10,931 nt of DNA from Thermoplasmata archaeon. Lineage in GTDB: Archaea; Thermoplasmatota; E2; DHVEG-1. The stretch is taken from the NCBI GenBank assembly GCA_030641605.1, contig DAOWHD010000038.1, positions 1 through 10,931 on the forward strand, read 5' to 3'. The translations under genes and the position numbers were made by a program. The notes below the pieces were generated by a model. That model worked only from the letters and a program-made list of their open reading frames with translations. It did no database searches and was not told where the DNA came from. Of this stretch, positions 1-5,772 are shown one piece after another; positions within the stretch are counted from its first letter, which is position 1; each line of letters starts with the position of its first letter.

Positions 1-51
1 TATTACAACCCCTGCTACCAATATTATTTTGTCGTTTTTCTTTAAGTCCAT
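1..51 (-). CDS. N-terminal 17 codons of an unknown membrane-anchored protein (runs off left edge)
   Basis: Reading leftward from an ATG at 51, the frame stays open to the edge and gives MDLKKNDKIILVAGVVI: a short lysine-rich head followed by the start of a hydrophobic stretch. This is the pattern of an N-terminal signal anchor with the rest of the protein outside the window. A GGTG element 5 nt upstream of the ATG could act as a Shine-Dalgarno, and an AT-rich box A-like stretch lies at about 71-84. Function cannot be told from 17 residues. The frame could be chance, but the start, the charge pattern and the promoter position agree. Confidence 0.55.
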   Translation of the reverse strand, partial: MDLKKNDKIILVAGVVI

Positions 52-70
52 ATATACACCATCGCGAGTT

Positions 71-84
71 ATAATTATATATCA
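71..84 (-). promoter_or_regulatory. Putative box A for the left-edge gene
   Basis: On the minus strand this reads GATATATAATTATAA-like sequence. Its upstream half (about 77-84) is centred roughly 29 bp before the ATG at 51, which is where an archaeal TATA box would lie for a leaderless or nearly leaderless transcript. The AT-rich surroundings make the exact box uncertain. Confidence 0.35.
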
Positions 85-103
85 AATTTTATTATTCTAT
101 AAT

Positions 104-119
104 TATAAGTATACTTATA
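104..119. repeat. 16-bp perfect palindrome TATAAGTATACTTATA
   Basis: The sequence is identical to its own reverse complement over 16 bases and lies about 53 bp upstream of the left-edge gene start. It could be a dimeric regulator site, or a composition effect in very AT-rich DNA. It reads as a TATA-like element on both strands. Confidence 0.5.
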
Positions 120-258
120 CCTTTATTAAGTTTTTTCATTCTTCAATTTATAACAGCCTTTCCATATACAATAAGTAAAAACTCCTTTATTAAATTTTTT
201 ATATTCTATATTTATAAATCTTTGAGCGTTGATACACTGAATATACATTTTGTGGATA

Positions 259-1563
259 TCACTTTTGATCACCTAGCAACATTCCCTTCTTGCTACGCAA
301 AGTGCCCCTACCAGGATACTGATCATTAATCTGCGGTTCCATTTTTTTATAATCATCAAGATTTCTATCCGTTCTCAGCATATATGATGCATAATAGAAG
401 GCCTCTTCAACAGTAACTTTTTTATCCTTATTGAATCCAAAGGATGGCGGTTTTCCCACATCTAAAAATCCTGATTTAAAACCATCCGCCTCTCCAGTTC
501 TAATACCATCAAACCAAATCATGGAAAATAAAGGACCTCTCGTCGTACTTGCATATCCTGTCCTAAATTTACTGGAGCCAGACATCACAATTCTACCTGA
601 GTTTGGTATGTCTGAACGCATGAGGAAAAACGTCGGAAAATTATATATTATTTTATCTGCAAAGCCACCGCTAAAACAAGCATCAACAATAACGCATGTT
701 TTCTCAGATCTCAAATCATATAAAAGCTCCCCAAGTTCACGGTCAGAAATCATTTCATCCCACAGGAAAATTGCGCTACTTTCCAGGATCTTGCCACCTG
801 TAAACTCGTCATTTTCATTACCATAGCCATGACCAAAAAACCAAATGAACACCTCACTATCAGTAAAACTGTTAGAAGCTTCAATAACATGGTGTATAAT
901 CATTTCCACATTTTCTCTTGTAGCCCCACCATAGTTTATATCATATTCATGACTTCTCTGTTCCAATGTCTCCGCACGACCACCATATCCATTATCATCC
1001 CTTATCCATCCATCATCAAAAAGAATGAATACATTGGATGTGGAATAACCGTAGTTTTCTATGAAATATGCAGCCATATCCTCCGCCAGGTTAAGACCAC
1101 CGTTGCCCAGTTTGGTTTCATTATCTGCTGGGTAATTGACAGCTGCCACAAAAACAGCCCATTTATGAGAATCAGATTCTGCAGTCTCAGGGTTACTAAC
1201 AATTACAGTTATCTCATCGACATCTGAGTAATCGATACCATCCCAAACACGTACACATATGTTAAAATGGCCATCGTTAATCTGATAGGTTACCAAATCA
1301 AAACTCCAGTTTGCTGTACCCTCAGCAACGTTCCATTCACCATCATCAATCATAACTTCCACTCTTTCCAAAGTTTTGTCTCCGTCTGGATCAGAAGCAA
1401 CACCGTGTATCTTAACTAGGCCAGAAACGGTCATTCCATTGCTCGGATAATCAATTTCCACCACCGGCATCTCATTGCCATTACCGTTTTCCTCCAAGCA
1501 TCCAGAAAAAAGCGGCAATGCCACTAAAACAAACAATATCAATGCGACGGCTTTTTTATCCAT
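259..1563 (-). CDS. Caspase/legumain-like (clan CD) cysteine peptidase lipoprotein with Ig-like domain
   Basis: The 434-residue protein begins with a lipoprotein signal: a Lys-rich start, a hydrophobic stretch, then FSGC with the lipidated Cys at 22. A short Asn/Gly linker (about 25-32) is followed by an Ig-like beta-sandwich (about 34-123) with the VASDPDGD and WSFDL pattern of archaeal and bacterial surface Ig domains. The peptidase domain starts near residue 133 (KWAVFVAAVNY) and carries the clan CD dyad: His245 in WFFGHG and Cys296 in VDACFSGG. The probable role is a cell-surface cysteine endopeptidase tethered to the outer face of the membrane. The KWAVFVA start resembles legumains (C13), while DACFSGG is closer to caspase-like C14 proteins, so I name only the clan. 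A box A 27 bp upstream of the ATG supports this start and leaderless expression. Catalytic residues are visible; substrate is unknown. Confidence 0.9.
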   Translation of the reverse strand: MDKKAVALILFVLVALPLFSGCLEENGNGNEMPVVEIDYPSNGMTVSGLVKIHGVASDPDGDKTLERVEVMIDDGEWNVAEGTANWSFDLVTYQINDGHFNICVRVWDGIDYSDVDEITVIVSNPETAESDSHKWAVFVAAVNYPADNETKLGNGGLNLAEDMAAYFIENYGYSTSNVFILFDDGWIRDDNGYGGRAETLEQRSHEYDINYGGATRENVEMIIHHVIEASNSFTDSEVFIWFFGHGYGNENDEFTGGKILESSAIFLWDEMISDRELGELLYDLRSEKTCVIVDACFSGGFADKIIYNFPTFFLMRSDIPNSGRIVMSGSSKFRTGYASTTRGPLFSMIWFDGIRTGEADGFKSGFLDVGKPPSFGFNKDKKVTVEEAFYYASYMLRTDRNLDDYKKMEPQINDQYPGRGTLRSKKGMLLGDQK

Positions 1564-1586
1564 GGTATACCACTTATAACATTTTA

Positions 1587-1594
1587 TATTTATA
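1587..1594 (-). promoter_or_regulatory. Box A (TATAAATA) of the caspase-like lipoprotein gene
   Basis: On the minus strand TATAAATA is preceded by TTTAAAG, a BRE-like purine-containing flank. Its centre is 27 bp upstream of the ATG at 1563, so transcription should begin at or next to the start codon, giving a leaderless mRNA. No good Shine-Dalgarno is present. Confidence 0.65.
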
Positions 1595-1657
1595 CTTTAA
1601 AAAACTTATGTAACAAGCAGTACCAAAAACCAGTGTGCGACATCTAAAAATGAAGAG

Positions 1658-2668
1658 TCAACAAAAACTACTTCCTCTGAAATGTTCATATCCGCCATTA
1701 GGCAATATTTTTTTAGAACCCCCATCAACAACATGAATTTCTCTATTTTTAGTAACATGTCCAATGACTGTAAGAGAGGTACCTGTTTTTTCCACACTTC
1801 TTTGTACCTCTTCAAATTTACTAGGGGGAACAGTCAATAAAAGCTCATAATCTCCGCCAAAATGCAAACCATACTCGTAAGCATCCAAATTTTCCTGACT
1901 TGCAAGTTTAACCAGATCTTGCGCTAATGGGATCCTTTCTTTCTCTATTTCAAAACCAACGTTATTTAATTCTTGCAATTGATAAAGCGAGGAAGACAAC
2001 CCATCTGAAATATCCATACATGAATTTATTACCTTTAAGCCAGCTAGAACCATTCCTTCTTTAAGTCTTGGACTTGGCTCAAACAACCCTCTTGTGATTT
2101 CCCTATTTTCTATACCGTGCTGTAGTGCATAATGCCCAACACCTGCCTTGCCAAGTGTCCCAGTTACGGCCACAACATCTCCAGGCTTTGCACCTTTACG
2201 ACCCATGAACTCATTTTTTTTAACGGTGCCAAAAACAGTACCACAAATTGTTACATTCGGATTTTCTTTTGTATCGCCTCCAACTATTGAGGCACCGTGT
2301 GTAGTTGCACACAAATCTGCACCTTCCATCAATTCCTTAAGGAATATATCAGAAATGCTCCGTGGTAACCCTAGAGCTAAAACCAATCCTAAAGGTTTGC
2401 CCCCCTTTGCAGCTATATCACTAAGATTAATCGCAACAACAAACCATCCAATTTGCCATGGAGTCATTTTTTTATGTATATGAGTTTCTGCTGTAATTAT
2501 ATCTGTAGAAACAAGCAGATATTCCTCTCCAAATTCAAAAGCAGCACAATCATCACCAATTCCAATTGCTTCATTACCCTTAGATAGGACACCACAGATA
2601 AGTTGGATTGCTTTTCGTTCCCCTAAACCTGAAAGTCGTTTCACAATAAGCCGCAAGGTCATTTCCAT
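1658..2668 (-). CDS. thiL: Thiamine-monophosphate kinase
   Basis: ThiL phosphorylates thiamine monophosphate with ATP to the active cofactor thiamine diphosphate in the cytoplasm. The 336-residue product shows the family pattern: the metal/phosphate-binding GIGDDCA at 36-42, VSTDIITAETH at 53-63, the conserved NLSDIAAKGGKPLG at 81-94, GGDT at 130-133, MDISDGL at 218-224 in the second domain, and HFGGDYELL at 269-277. This is the PurM-like two-domain fold (AIRS N- and C-terminal domains), with length normal for archaeal ThiL. It is divergent from purM, whose product makes the aminoimidazole ribotide that is also the precursor of the thiamine pyrimidine. The start is uncertain: ATG at 2668 and ATG at 2662 are both possible and neither has a clear Shine-Dalgarno. 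The C-terminus, ending in Cys, looks intact. Confidence 0.93.
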   Translation of the reverse strand: MEMTLRLIVKRLSGLGERKAIQLICGVLSKGNEAIGIGDDCAAFEFGEEYLLVSTDIITAETHIHKKMTPWQIGWFVVAINLSDIAAKGGKPLGLVLALGLPRSISDIFLKELMEGADLCATTHGASIVGGDTKENPNVTICGTVFGTVKKNEFMGRKGAKPGDVVAVTGTLGKAGVGHYALQHGIENREITRGLFEPSPRLKEGMVLAGLKVINSCMDISDGLSSSLYQLQELNNVGFEIEKERIPLAQDLVKLASQENLDAYEYGLHFGGDYELLLTVPPSKFEEVQRSVEKTGTSLTVIGHVTKNREIHVVDGGSKKILPNGGYEHFRGSSFC

Positions 2669-2699
2669 TCAAAAAGTTTATCACAACAATAGTGTTTTA

Positions 2700-2712
2700 G
2701 CGATTTATTCGC
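2700..2712. promoter_or_regulatory. Inverted repeat GCGA-n5-TCGC in the thiL/purM divergent region
   Basis: In the 55-bp gap between the two divergent genes, GCGA (2700-2703) and TCGC (2709-2712) flank TTTAT. It sits directly before the purM ribosome binding site. It could be a shared operator or a small leader hairpin. The arms are only 4 bp, so support is weak. Confidence 0.3.
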
Positions 2713-2720
2713 GAGGAGAT
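2713..2720 (+). promoter_or_regulatory. Ribosome binding site that selects a TTG start for purM
   Basis: GAGGAGAT matches the archaeal Shine-Dalgarno consensus GAGGTGAT at 7 of 8 bases. It ends 3 nt before TTG at 2724, so the GAGG core is about 7 nt from that codon. The first ATG, at 2733, would be too distant for normal pairing. Confidence 0.65.
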
Positions 2721-2723
2721 ACA

Positions 2724-3749
2724 TTGAAGAAAATGACGTATGCAGAAAGTGGAGTTGACATTGAAAAGGAAGAACGGGCAATAAAGGGAATCCTTTCACA
2801 TATTAAATCAAAAAGAAAAGGAGTTGGAAGACCTCTTGGCGGACACTATGCCGGCATGATAGAGTTTGGTGAAAACGCGCTAGTATTGTGTACCGATGGT
2901 GTCGGCAGTAAGGTAAAAATTGCATCCGACATGGGAAAATGGGACACCGTAGGTATCGATTGTATCGCCATGAATGTAAATGACGCTATATGTGTAGGGG
3001 CAGAACCACTTGCATTTGTAGACTATCTAGCAATAGACGATCCATTACCTGAGATTACAAAAGAAATTGGAAAAGGACTTGCACAAGGTGCGGAACTATC
3101 TAACATATCCATCATTGGTGGGGAGACTGCATCGCTTCCAGAAGTTATCAATGGTTTTGATCTTGCAGGAACATGCCTTGCATATGTAAAAAAAAGTGAA
3201 ATCATCACAGGTGAAAAAATATCTCCCGGCGATGTAATAATTGGACTGAAAAGCAGCGGCATCCATTCAAATGGATATACGCTTGCCAGAAAAGTAATTG
3301 AACAGTCAAAATTGTCTTACAACGATAATTTCCCAGATGATACATATCCAAATAAAAAAATAGGTGAAGTTCTTCTTACACCTACTCAAATTTACGTCAA
3401 AGAAATAGTTGAACTTTTGAAAAGGGTGAAGGTTCACGGGCTTGCACATATAACTGGTGGCGGGTTGAAAAATTTTCCAAGATTAAACAAAAACGTTAAG
3501 TTTGTCATCAACAATTCATTTGAAGCACAGCCCATCTTCAAGTTCCTTCAAAGATATGGTAACATTGACGATGAAGAAATGTATAAAACATTCAACATGG
3601 GTATGGGATTTGCAATAATAATTCATGAAAAAGATGTTGATAAAACAATCAAAATTCTCAAAAAGTACTCTCATACTGATGTTAAAATCGTAGGGGCGAT
3701 TGAAAAGGGAAACGGTGTTTCAGTTCCAATGTTAGGACTGACGTATTAA
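2724..3749 (+). CDS. purM: Phosphoribosylformylglycinamidine cyclo-ligase (AIR synthetase)
   Basis: PurM closes the imidazole ring: formylglycinamidine ribonucleotide plus ATP gives 5-aminoimidazole ribonucleotide (AIR), step five of purine synthesis. The 341-residue product has the hallmarks in order: GGHYAG at 39-44, the ATP/metal motif TDGVGSK at 57-63, GIDCIAMNVNDAICVGAEPL at 77-96, GGETA at 132-136, the C-terminal-domain SSGIHSNG at 177-184, HITGGGL at 242-248 and FNMGMGF at 290-296. Length is normal and nothing is missing. The chosen start is TTG, because a strong Shine-Dalgarno lies at the right distance; starting at ATG 2733 would remove only three residues. It is the only plus-strand gene here, divergent from the paralogous-fold thiL. 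Its stop lies 3 bp from the stop of the convergent DUF1624 gene. Confidence 0.95.
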   Translation: MKKMTYAESGVDIEKEERAIKGILSHIKSKRKGVGRPLGGHYAGMIEFGENALVLCTDGVGSKVKIASDMGKWDTVGIDCIAMNVNDAICVGAEPLAFVDYLAIDDPLPEITKEIGKGLAQGAELSNISIIGGETASLPEVINGFDLAGTCLAYVKKSEIITGEKISPGDVIIGLKSSGIHSNGYTLARKVIEQSKLSYNDNFPDDTYPNKKIGEVLLTPTQIYVKEIVELLKRVKVHGLAHITGGGLKNFPRLNKNVKFVINNSFEAQPIFKFLQRYGNIDDEEMYKTFNMGMGFAIIIHEKDVDKTIKILKKYSHTDVKIVGAIEKGNGVSVPMLGLTY

Positions 3750-3752
3750 TTT

Positions 3753-4496
3753 TCACAACAACAAAAGAAAAATAAGTCCCACTAGAATGGGCTGATGAAG
3801 GAAATATATAATCAATGAATGCCTTCCAATAAAGCATAGCGTCTTCGTAACCAAATCACACGATTGATCTCTGAGTTGAAATCGTCTTTTTGCATTGGGA
3901 TAAATGAAATTTCCAATCGCTATCCCTACCATAACCACTCCAAACCATGGCAGAAGTGGAAAATAATCTATAGTGAAGAATCGGCGAGGTAAAAACCCAA
4001 GTGGTATGAGCCAATTGAAATCAAAAGTAAGTGTCTTTAGATAAACCCCTACACCAATCAACAAAAAACCAAGAATGAGATTTGTTACTTTATAACGTAT
4101 AAAAGGAAGCGAAAGAATAATCGATACTCCAATACAATGAAGAATCCCAAAAATCACAAATCGTTCTGGAATATAAATCCATGATATGGCAGTAATAACC
4201 ATACCTAATAGGAAAATCTTTGCTCCTCGTCTGAGAAATTTCAATCGAATCTCCGTTTTTGACAACCTTTGCTGTGCCTTTGAGTAACTGATGGTGAGAG
4301 AGACACCAACAAGAATAACAAAAACGGACGCGGTAATGTAAACTATGTATGCCATAGGTCCAGAATATAACCGCATATTTGTAATGGAAAAGTGGTTAAG
4401 ATCATACAGAAAGTGGAAAAAAATCATAAAAATTATTGCCACTCCGCGTAAAATATCAATTTCCCATAATCTGCCGTCGGCTTTCTTCAGAATCAT
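3753..4496 (-). CDS. DUF1624 / HGSNAT-type multi-pass membrane acyltransferase-like protein
   Basis: This 247-residue integral membrane protein opens with the characteristic RLWEIDILRGVAIIFMIFFH (9-28), followed by FLYDL, typical of the DUF1624 family. That family is related to the catalytic part of heparan-alpha-glucosaminide N-acetyltransferase. His28, in the first membrane segment, is at the position conserved in the family. About seven hydrophobic segments follow (near 14-34, 47-70, 92-110, 113-132, 137-156, 180-198 and 222-246), and the C-terminal GRHSLIIYFLHQP block (224-236) is also typical. By family knowledge it may transfer acetyl or acyl groups across the membrane onto a cell-surface glycan or lipid; the real substrate is unknown. 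A box A about 29 bp upstream of the ATG implies a leaderless or nearly leaderless transcript. Confidence 0.85.
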   Translation of the reverse strand: MILKKADGRLWEIDILRGVAIIFMIFFHFLYDLNHFSITNMRLYSGPMAYIVYITASVFVILVGVSLTISYSKAQQRLSKTEIRLKFLRRGAKIFLLGMVITAISWIYIPERFVIFGILHCIGVSIILSLPFIRYKVTNLILGFLLIGVGVYLKTLTFDFNWLIPLGFLPRRFFTIDYFPLLPWFGVVMVGIAIGNFIYPNAKRRFQLRDQSCDLVTKTLCFIGRHSLIIYFLHQPILVGLIFLLLL

Positions 4497-4520
4497 GAAA
4501 ACTTAATGGATAACTTCTTT

Positions 4521-4530
4521 TTATATATTA
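4521..4530 (-). promoter_or_regulatory. Box A of the DUF1624 gene
   Basis: The minus-strand TAATATATAA is centred about 29 bp upstream of the ATG at 4496 and preceded by GGTT. It predicts a start of transcription within 2-3 nt of the initiation codon. Confidence 0.55.
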
Positions 4531-4539
4531 AACCTAAAC

Positions 4540-4545
4540 AAAAAA
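4540..4545 (-). terminator. T6 tract downstream of tRNA-Met
   Basis: Six T's on the minus strand lie 20 nt beyond the tRNA 3' end and before the box A of the next gene. Oligo-T tracts are the usual archaeal intrinsic termination signal. Confidence 0.45.
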
Positions 4546-4564
4546 TGAAGAAGTTTGATGGCAG

Positions 4565-4639
4565 TAGCGGGGAGTGGATTCGAACCACTGATCTACGGGT
4601 TATGGGCCCGTCGGGATCTCCTGGCTACCCCACCCCGCT
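4565..4639 (-). tRNA. Initiator tRNA-Met (anticodon CAU)
   Basis: The 75-nt sequence folds into a complete cloverleaf: acceptor AGCGGGG/CCCCGCT with discriminator A, a short D stem GGG/CCC, anticodon stem ACGGG/CCCGT around loop CCCATAA, variable AGATC, and T arm AGTGG-TTCGAAT-CCACT. The anticodon CAT is at 4604-4602. The first pair A1-U72 and the three consecutive G:C pairs closing the anticodon stem (GGG/CCC) are the identity features of archaeal and eukaryotic initiators, so this is initiator rather than elongator tRNA-Met. CCA is not encoded; the 3' flank is CTGC. No intron is present. Position 33, normally U, is C here (coordinate 4605). Confidence 0.95.
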
Positions 4640-4694
4640 ATGCTGGATAATATTCTCTACCATAGAGGTTTAGTAGTATCTGTGAATGCCACTT

Positions 4695-4707
4695 CATATA
4701 CTTAAAG
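4695..4707 (-). promoter_or_regulatory. Putative promoter of the initiator tRNA gene
   Basis: On the minus strand CTTTAAGTATATG combines a BRE-like purine context and a TATA-like core about 60 bp upstream of the mature tRNA 5' end. It would yield a precursor with a leader of about 30 nt for RNase P to remove. Confidence 0.45.
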
Positions 4708-4782
4708 TTAATACTCATCCCCTTCTAATTTTCAGCCATGCAATACAACACCATTATATGAATCATTTGATGGGGAAATTCT

Positions 4783-4789
4783 AAAAAAA
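4783..4789 (-). terminator. T7 tract directly after the NosD-like gene
   Basis: Seven T's on the minus strand begin immediately after the TAA stop codon of the beta-helix lipoprotein gene, consistent with an archaeal oligo-T terminator. Confidence 0.5.
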
Positions 4790-5677
4790 TTAAGTTATCC
4801 CTTCCTTATCAATCAAAGGAAAGTTATCCTGCCCTTTACTAGATACAACGTATGGAGTATCACCAATGCCATCACCATCTGCATCTGTTCCGTTGTAATT
4901 GTCCCAGTAGTTTCCCATACTCCCATTGTCCCATTGGTTATCGCCAACCTGGTCATCCGCATTCCATAGACTATTGTTACTAAACGCATTGTAAAAGACG
5001 GTATTGTATCTTGCCCCACAACAGAAATACATACCTTTTTGATTATCTGCGAATAGGTTCCTGGAAACTTCATTGTATTTTGAACCTTTAATACGAAGAC
5101 CACATGAGTCGATTGAAAAGGTATTATCAAAAATCACATTGTAGTCAGAACCAGAGTAGAGATACATGCCGTATTCGCTATTTGACAGAATGGTATTTTG
5201 TGAAAGATTATTATACTTAGAGTAGGTAGAATATATGCCATATTTGTTATTAGAAATGTTGTTACCGGTGATGTTATTGTAATCTGAGCGAATATCTATA
5301 CCTGCATCATTGCTTGGCGAACCTTTGTTTCCACTGTTTTTAATCGTGAAGCCACTGATATTTGCCTTACCTGCCTCAGAAATGTATATAGCATCTCCAG
5401 TGCCATTGCCGTCAATGATTGTTGTAGCTACATCTTCACCCATGAGAACCACCGTTTTATTTATGACGATATTTTCAAGATATATTCCACCATAAACAAA
5501 GATTGTATAGTTATCAGGGGAGGCATTGACTGCATCTTGAATACTTGTGTAATCTGCTCCCCCAGAAAAATCAACATAAATCATATTGGAGTCGTCCGGT
5601 GGGATTACCTCAACACATCCACTAAAAGCAAAAGCGAGTAGTAGAATAACCCAAATGACCAGTTTCTGTTCTATCAA
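4790..5677 (-). CDS. NosD-like right-handed beta-helix lipoprotein
   Basis: With the preferred TTG start at 5677 the product is 295 residues. A compact lipoprotein signal (MIEQK, a hydrophobic stretch, then FSGC with Cys21) is followed by a region resembling NosD/pectate-lyase-fold proteins: YVDFSGGADYTSIQDAVN-type entry, repeated NNI/YGIY/NTILSN turns typical of PbH1 rungs, and the characteristic tail GNYWDNYNG and DADGDGIGDTPY, which is Asp-rich and probably binds calcium. It should be anchored on the outer membrane face; a carbohydrate- or ligand-binding role is guesswork. An ATG at 5707 in frame would add 10 residues (305 in all), but the box A lies only 3 nt upstream of it, so it is probably not in the transcript. 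GGTGA 7 nt before the TTG supports the shorter form. Confidence 0.85.
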   Translation of the reverse strand: MIEQKLVIWVILLLAFAFSGCVEVIPPDDSNMIYVDFSGGADYTSIQDAVNASPDNYTIFVYGGIYLENIVINKTVVLMGEDVATTIIDGNGTGDAIYISEAGKANISGFTIKNSGNKGSPSNDAGIDIRSDYNNITGNNISNNKYGIYSTYSKYNNLSQNTILSNSEYGMYLYSGSDYNVIFDNTFSIDSCGLRIKGSKYNEVSRNLFADNQKGMYFCCGARYNTVFYNAFSNNSLWNADDQVGDNQWDNGSMGNYWDNYNGTDADGDGIGDTPYVVSSKGQDNFPLIDKEGIT

Positions 5678-5684
5678 TGTTCGT

Positions 5685-5689
5685 TCACC
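5685..5689 (-). promoter_or_regulatory. Shine-Dalgarno supporting the TTG start of the NosD-like gene
   Basis: The minus-strand GGTGA ends 7 nt before TTG at 5677 and matches the core of the archaeal anti-SD complement. It decides between two in-frame starts. Confidence 0.5.
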
Positions 5690-5710
5690 AATGGTAAAAT
5701 AAAACATACA

Positions 5711-5718
5711 TATATAAA
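5711..5718 (-). promoter_or_regulatory. Box A (TTTATATA) of the NosD-like gene
   Basis: The TATA-like core TTTATATA on the minus strand predicts transcription start near 5688. That is downstream of the ATG at 5707 and upstream of the TTG at 5677. Confidence 0.55.
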
Positions 5719-5772
5719 AGTTCTATAAACTCAAACTTATATCCATTGTATTGTACCGTACCGACACCAATT

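Larger units (their letters stand above)
52..258. other. AT-rich intergenic region with palindrome
   Basis: This stretch lies between the partial left-edge gene and the caspase-like lipoprotein gene. It is very AT-rich and holds TATA-like elements on both strands, a 16-bp perfect palindrome at 104-119, and an A5 run at 177-181 that would read as T5 at the end of the leftward lipoprotein transcript. A 15-codon minus-strand ORF (139 to 92) is described among the findings. No RNA gene was recognised. Confidence 0.5.

Noticed and set aside
431..1227. Plus-strand open frames opposite the caspase-like lipoprotein gene.
   Set aside because: They lie antisense to a gene with clear domains and catalytic residues, and their translations lack recognisable motifs.
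1606..1815. A 69-codon minus-strand frame overlapping the end of thiL and its downstream gap.
   Set aside because: It overlaps conserved thiL sequence in another frame, lacks a promoter or ribosome binding site of its own, and its composition looks like a shadow.
3747..3755. The 3-bp gap between convergent purM and DUF1624 stops as evidence of antisense regulation.
   Set aside because: Tight convergent ends are common in compact archaeal genomes and no specific antisense promoter is visible.
4565..4639. The tRNA gene as an integration site for a mobile element.
   Set aside because: No duplicate of the tRNA 3' end, integrase gene or composition shift was found in the window.
4813..5130. A 105-codon minus-strand frame inside the NosD-like gene.
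   Set aside because: It is an alternative frame of the repetitive beta-helix coding region, whose own frame carries the family motifs.
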